From: Bacteroidales bacterium
Lineage (GTDB): Bacteria; Bacteroidota; Bacteroidia; Bacteroidales; JAAUTT01
DNA length: 5,772 nt
Assembly (NCBI GenBank): GCA_025350365.1
Contig: JANXXY010000378.1
Location: 1 to 5,772, forward strand
Reading direction: 5' to 3'
Part shown: piece by piece, positions 5,448 to 5,772 of the stretch
How positions within the stretch are numbered: the stretch's first letter is position 1
Layout: each line of letters begins with the position of its first letter
Translations under genes and position numbers: made by a program
The notes under the pieces: model-generated
The model's input: only the letters and a program-made list of their open reading frames with translations
The model's database searches: none
What the model was told of the DNA's origin: nothing

Positions 5448-5772
5448 AAACTTAACGGATGATATTTCTGTATTCCTGCCTTCAGTTCTATTCCCGTTTG
5501 CCTGTATTTCTCTGTGCTTCCCGGATATTTGTGCTCTACAAGCACTTGTACTAACTGTAAATCATGACCGAAATTTAAATGATTGGCTATTACCTTTGCC
5601 GGATTGTCTTTGTGTTTAAATTCCTGTCGGGGAACAAGTGCTTAGATGTTTTTACCAAATAACATATCCCTTTGCCTTGCTCTAGTGTACCGGATTTTGG
5701 TTATTATAAACCTCATTAAAACTTTTATCGACACTTTTCTTACCAAACGACAAATACAAAAACTCGTCCTCA
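5444..5772 (-). pseudogene. Tyrosine recombinase, C-terminal remnant with frameshifts
   Basis: The minus strand carries the end of a phage-integrase-type recombinase in shifted frames. One frame (from about 5700) gives GTLEQGKGICYLVKTSKH and LFPDRNLNTKTIRQ, then meets TAA at 5592-5590. One missing base near 5593-5597 restores VIANHLNFGHDLQLVQVL, VEHKYPGSTEKYRQTG and IELKAGIQKYHPLSF, ending at TGA 5446-5444. Visible catalytic features are K-x-x-R (KTIR), His in the EHK box (usually GHK) and the nucleophile Tyr in STEKY. Further right, a third frame reads EDEFLYLSFGKKSVDKSF then NEVYNNQNPVH and TAG (5684-5682). Adding one base near 5689 would join it to the recombinase frame (NPVTLEQGKG), so a second single-base loss is likely but less sure. 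The N-terminal part is outside the window. It lies 57 bases before the ORF6N start and is presumably inactive. Confidence 0.65.

Noticed and set aside
5428..5619. Plus-strand 63-codon open frame near the right edge
   Set aside because: It is opposite the recombinase remnant, whose minus-strand translation has recognisable catalytic motifs.
1..5772. CRISPR array, tRNA or rRNA genes
   Set aside because: No regularly spaced direct repeats and no tRNA- or rRNA-like sequence were seen on either strand.

Overview
The window looks like a chromosomal segment from a member of the Bacteroidota. Three things suggest this. Gene starts follow AT-rich leaders (TTAATTAAA-like) with no clear Shine-Dalgarno sequence. 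Several upstream regions hold the phylum's promoter pattern (TTTG, about 19 bases, TAnnTTTG). The protein mix also fits: a SGxCPNxGECW-type LipA, Uma2, ORF6N and a Bacteroidota-style AlaX-like protein. Nearly all genes read leftwards (minus strand); the Uma2 gene is the exception.

Positions 1-4225 are an ordinary conserved region. From the left edge there is the N-terminal part of a thiamine pyrophosphokinase (thiN), then an AT-rich gap containing a 131-bp near-perfect inverted repeat with TA at both ends (MITE-like). Next come a small four-helix membrane protein with a good promoter, and lipoyl synthase (lipA). Divergent from lipA is a Uma2-family PD-(D/E)XK nuclease-like protein. A leftward cluster follows: a Yip1-family membrane protein, Fe/Mn superoxide dismutase (sodB), and an AlaX-like tRNA-editing protein 20 bases after sodB. 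The AlaX-like gene is broken. A deletion of about 17 bases removed its Cys-x3-His metal-binding block and shifted the frame, while the conserved C-terminal tail is still readable downstream.

Positions 4226-5772 look like an accessory or mobile region. It holds an unrecognised 122-codon ORF whose first codons lie inside a compact cluster of hairpins (REP-like element). Next is a complete ORF6N-domain protein, and then the C-terminal part of a tyrosine recombinase carrying one clear frameshift and probably a second.

The most unusual signal is a 25-bp imperfect palindrome found twice (21 of 25 bases identical). One copy lies upstream of the ORF6N gene, covering its predicted -33 promoter element and the recombinase stop codon. 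The other lies inside the ORF6N coding sequence, over the codons for LRSQFGTS. Possible explanations are an autoregulatory operator pair, a recombination site, or a scrap of a second ORF6N gene.
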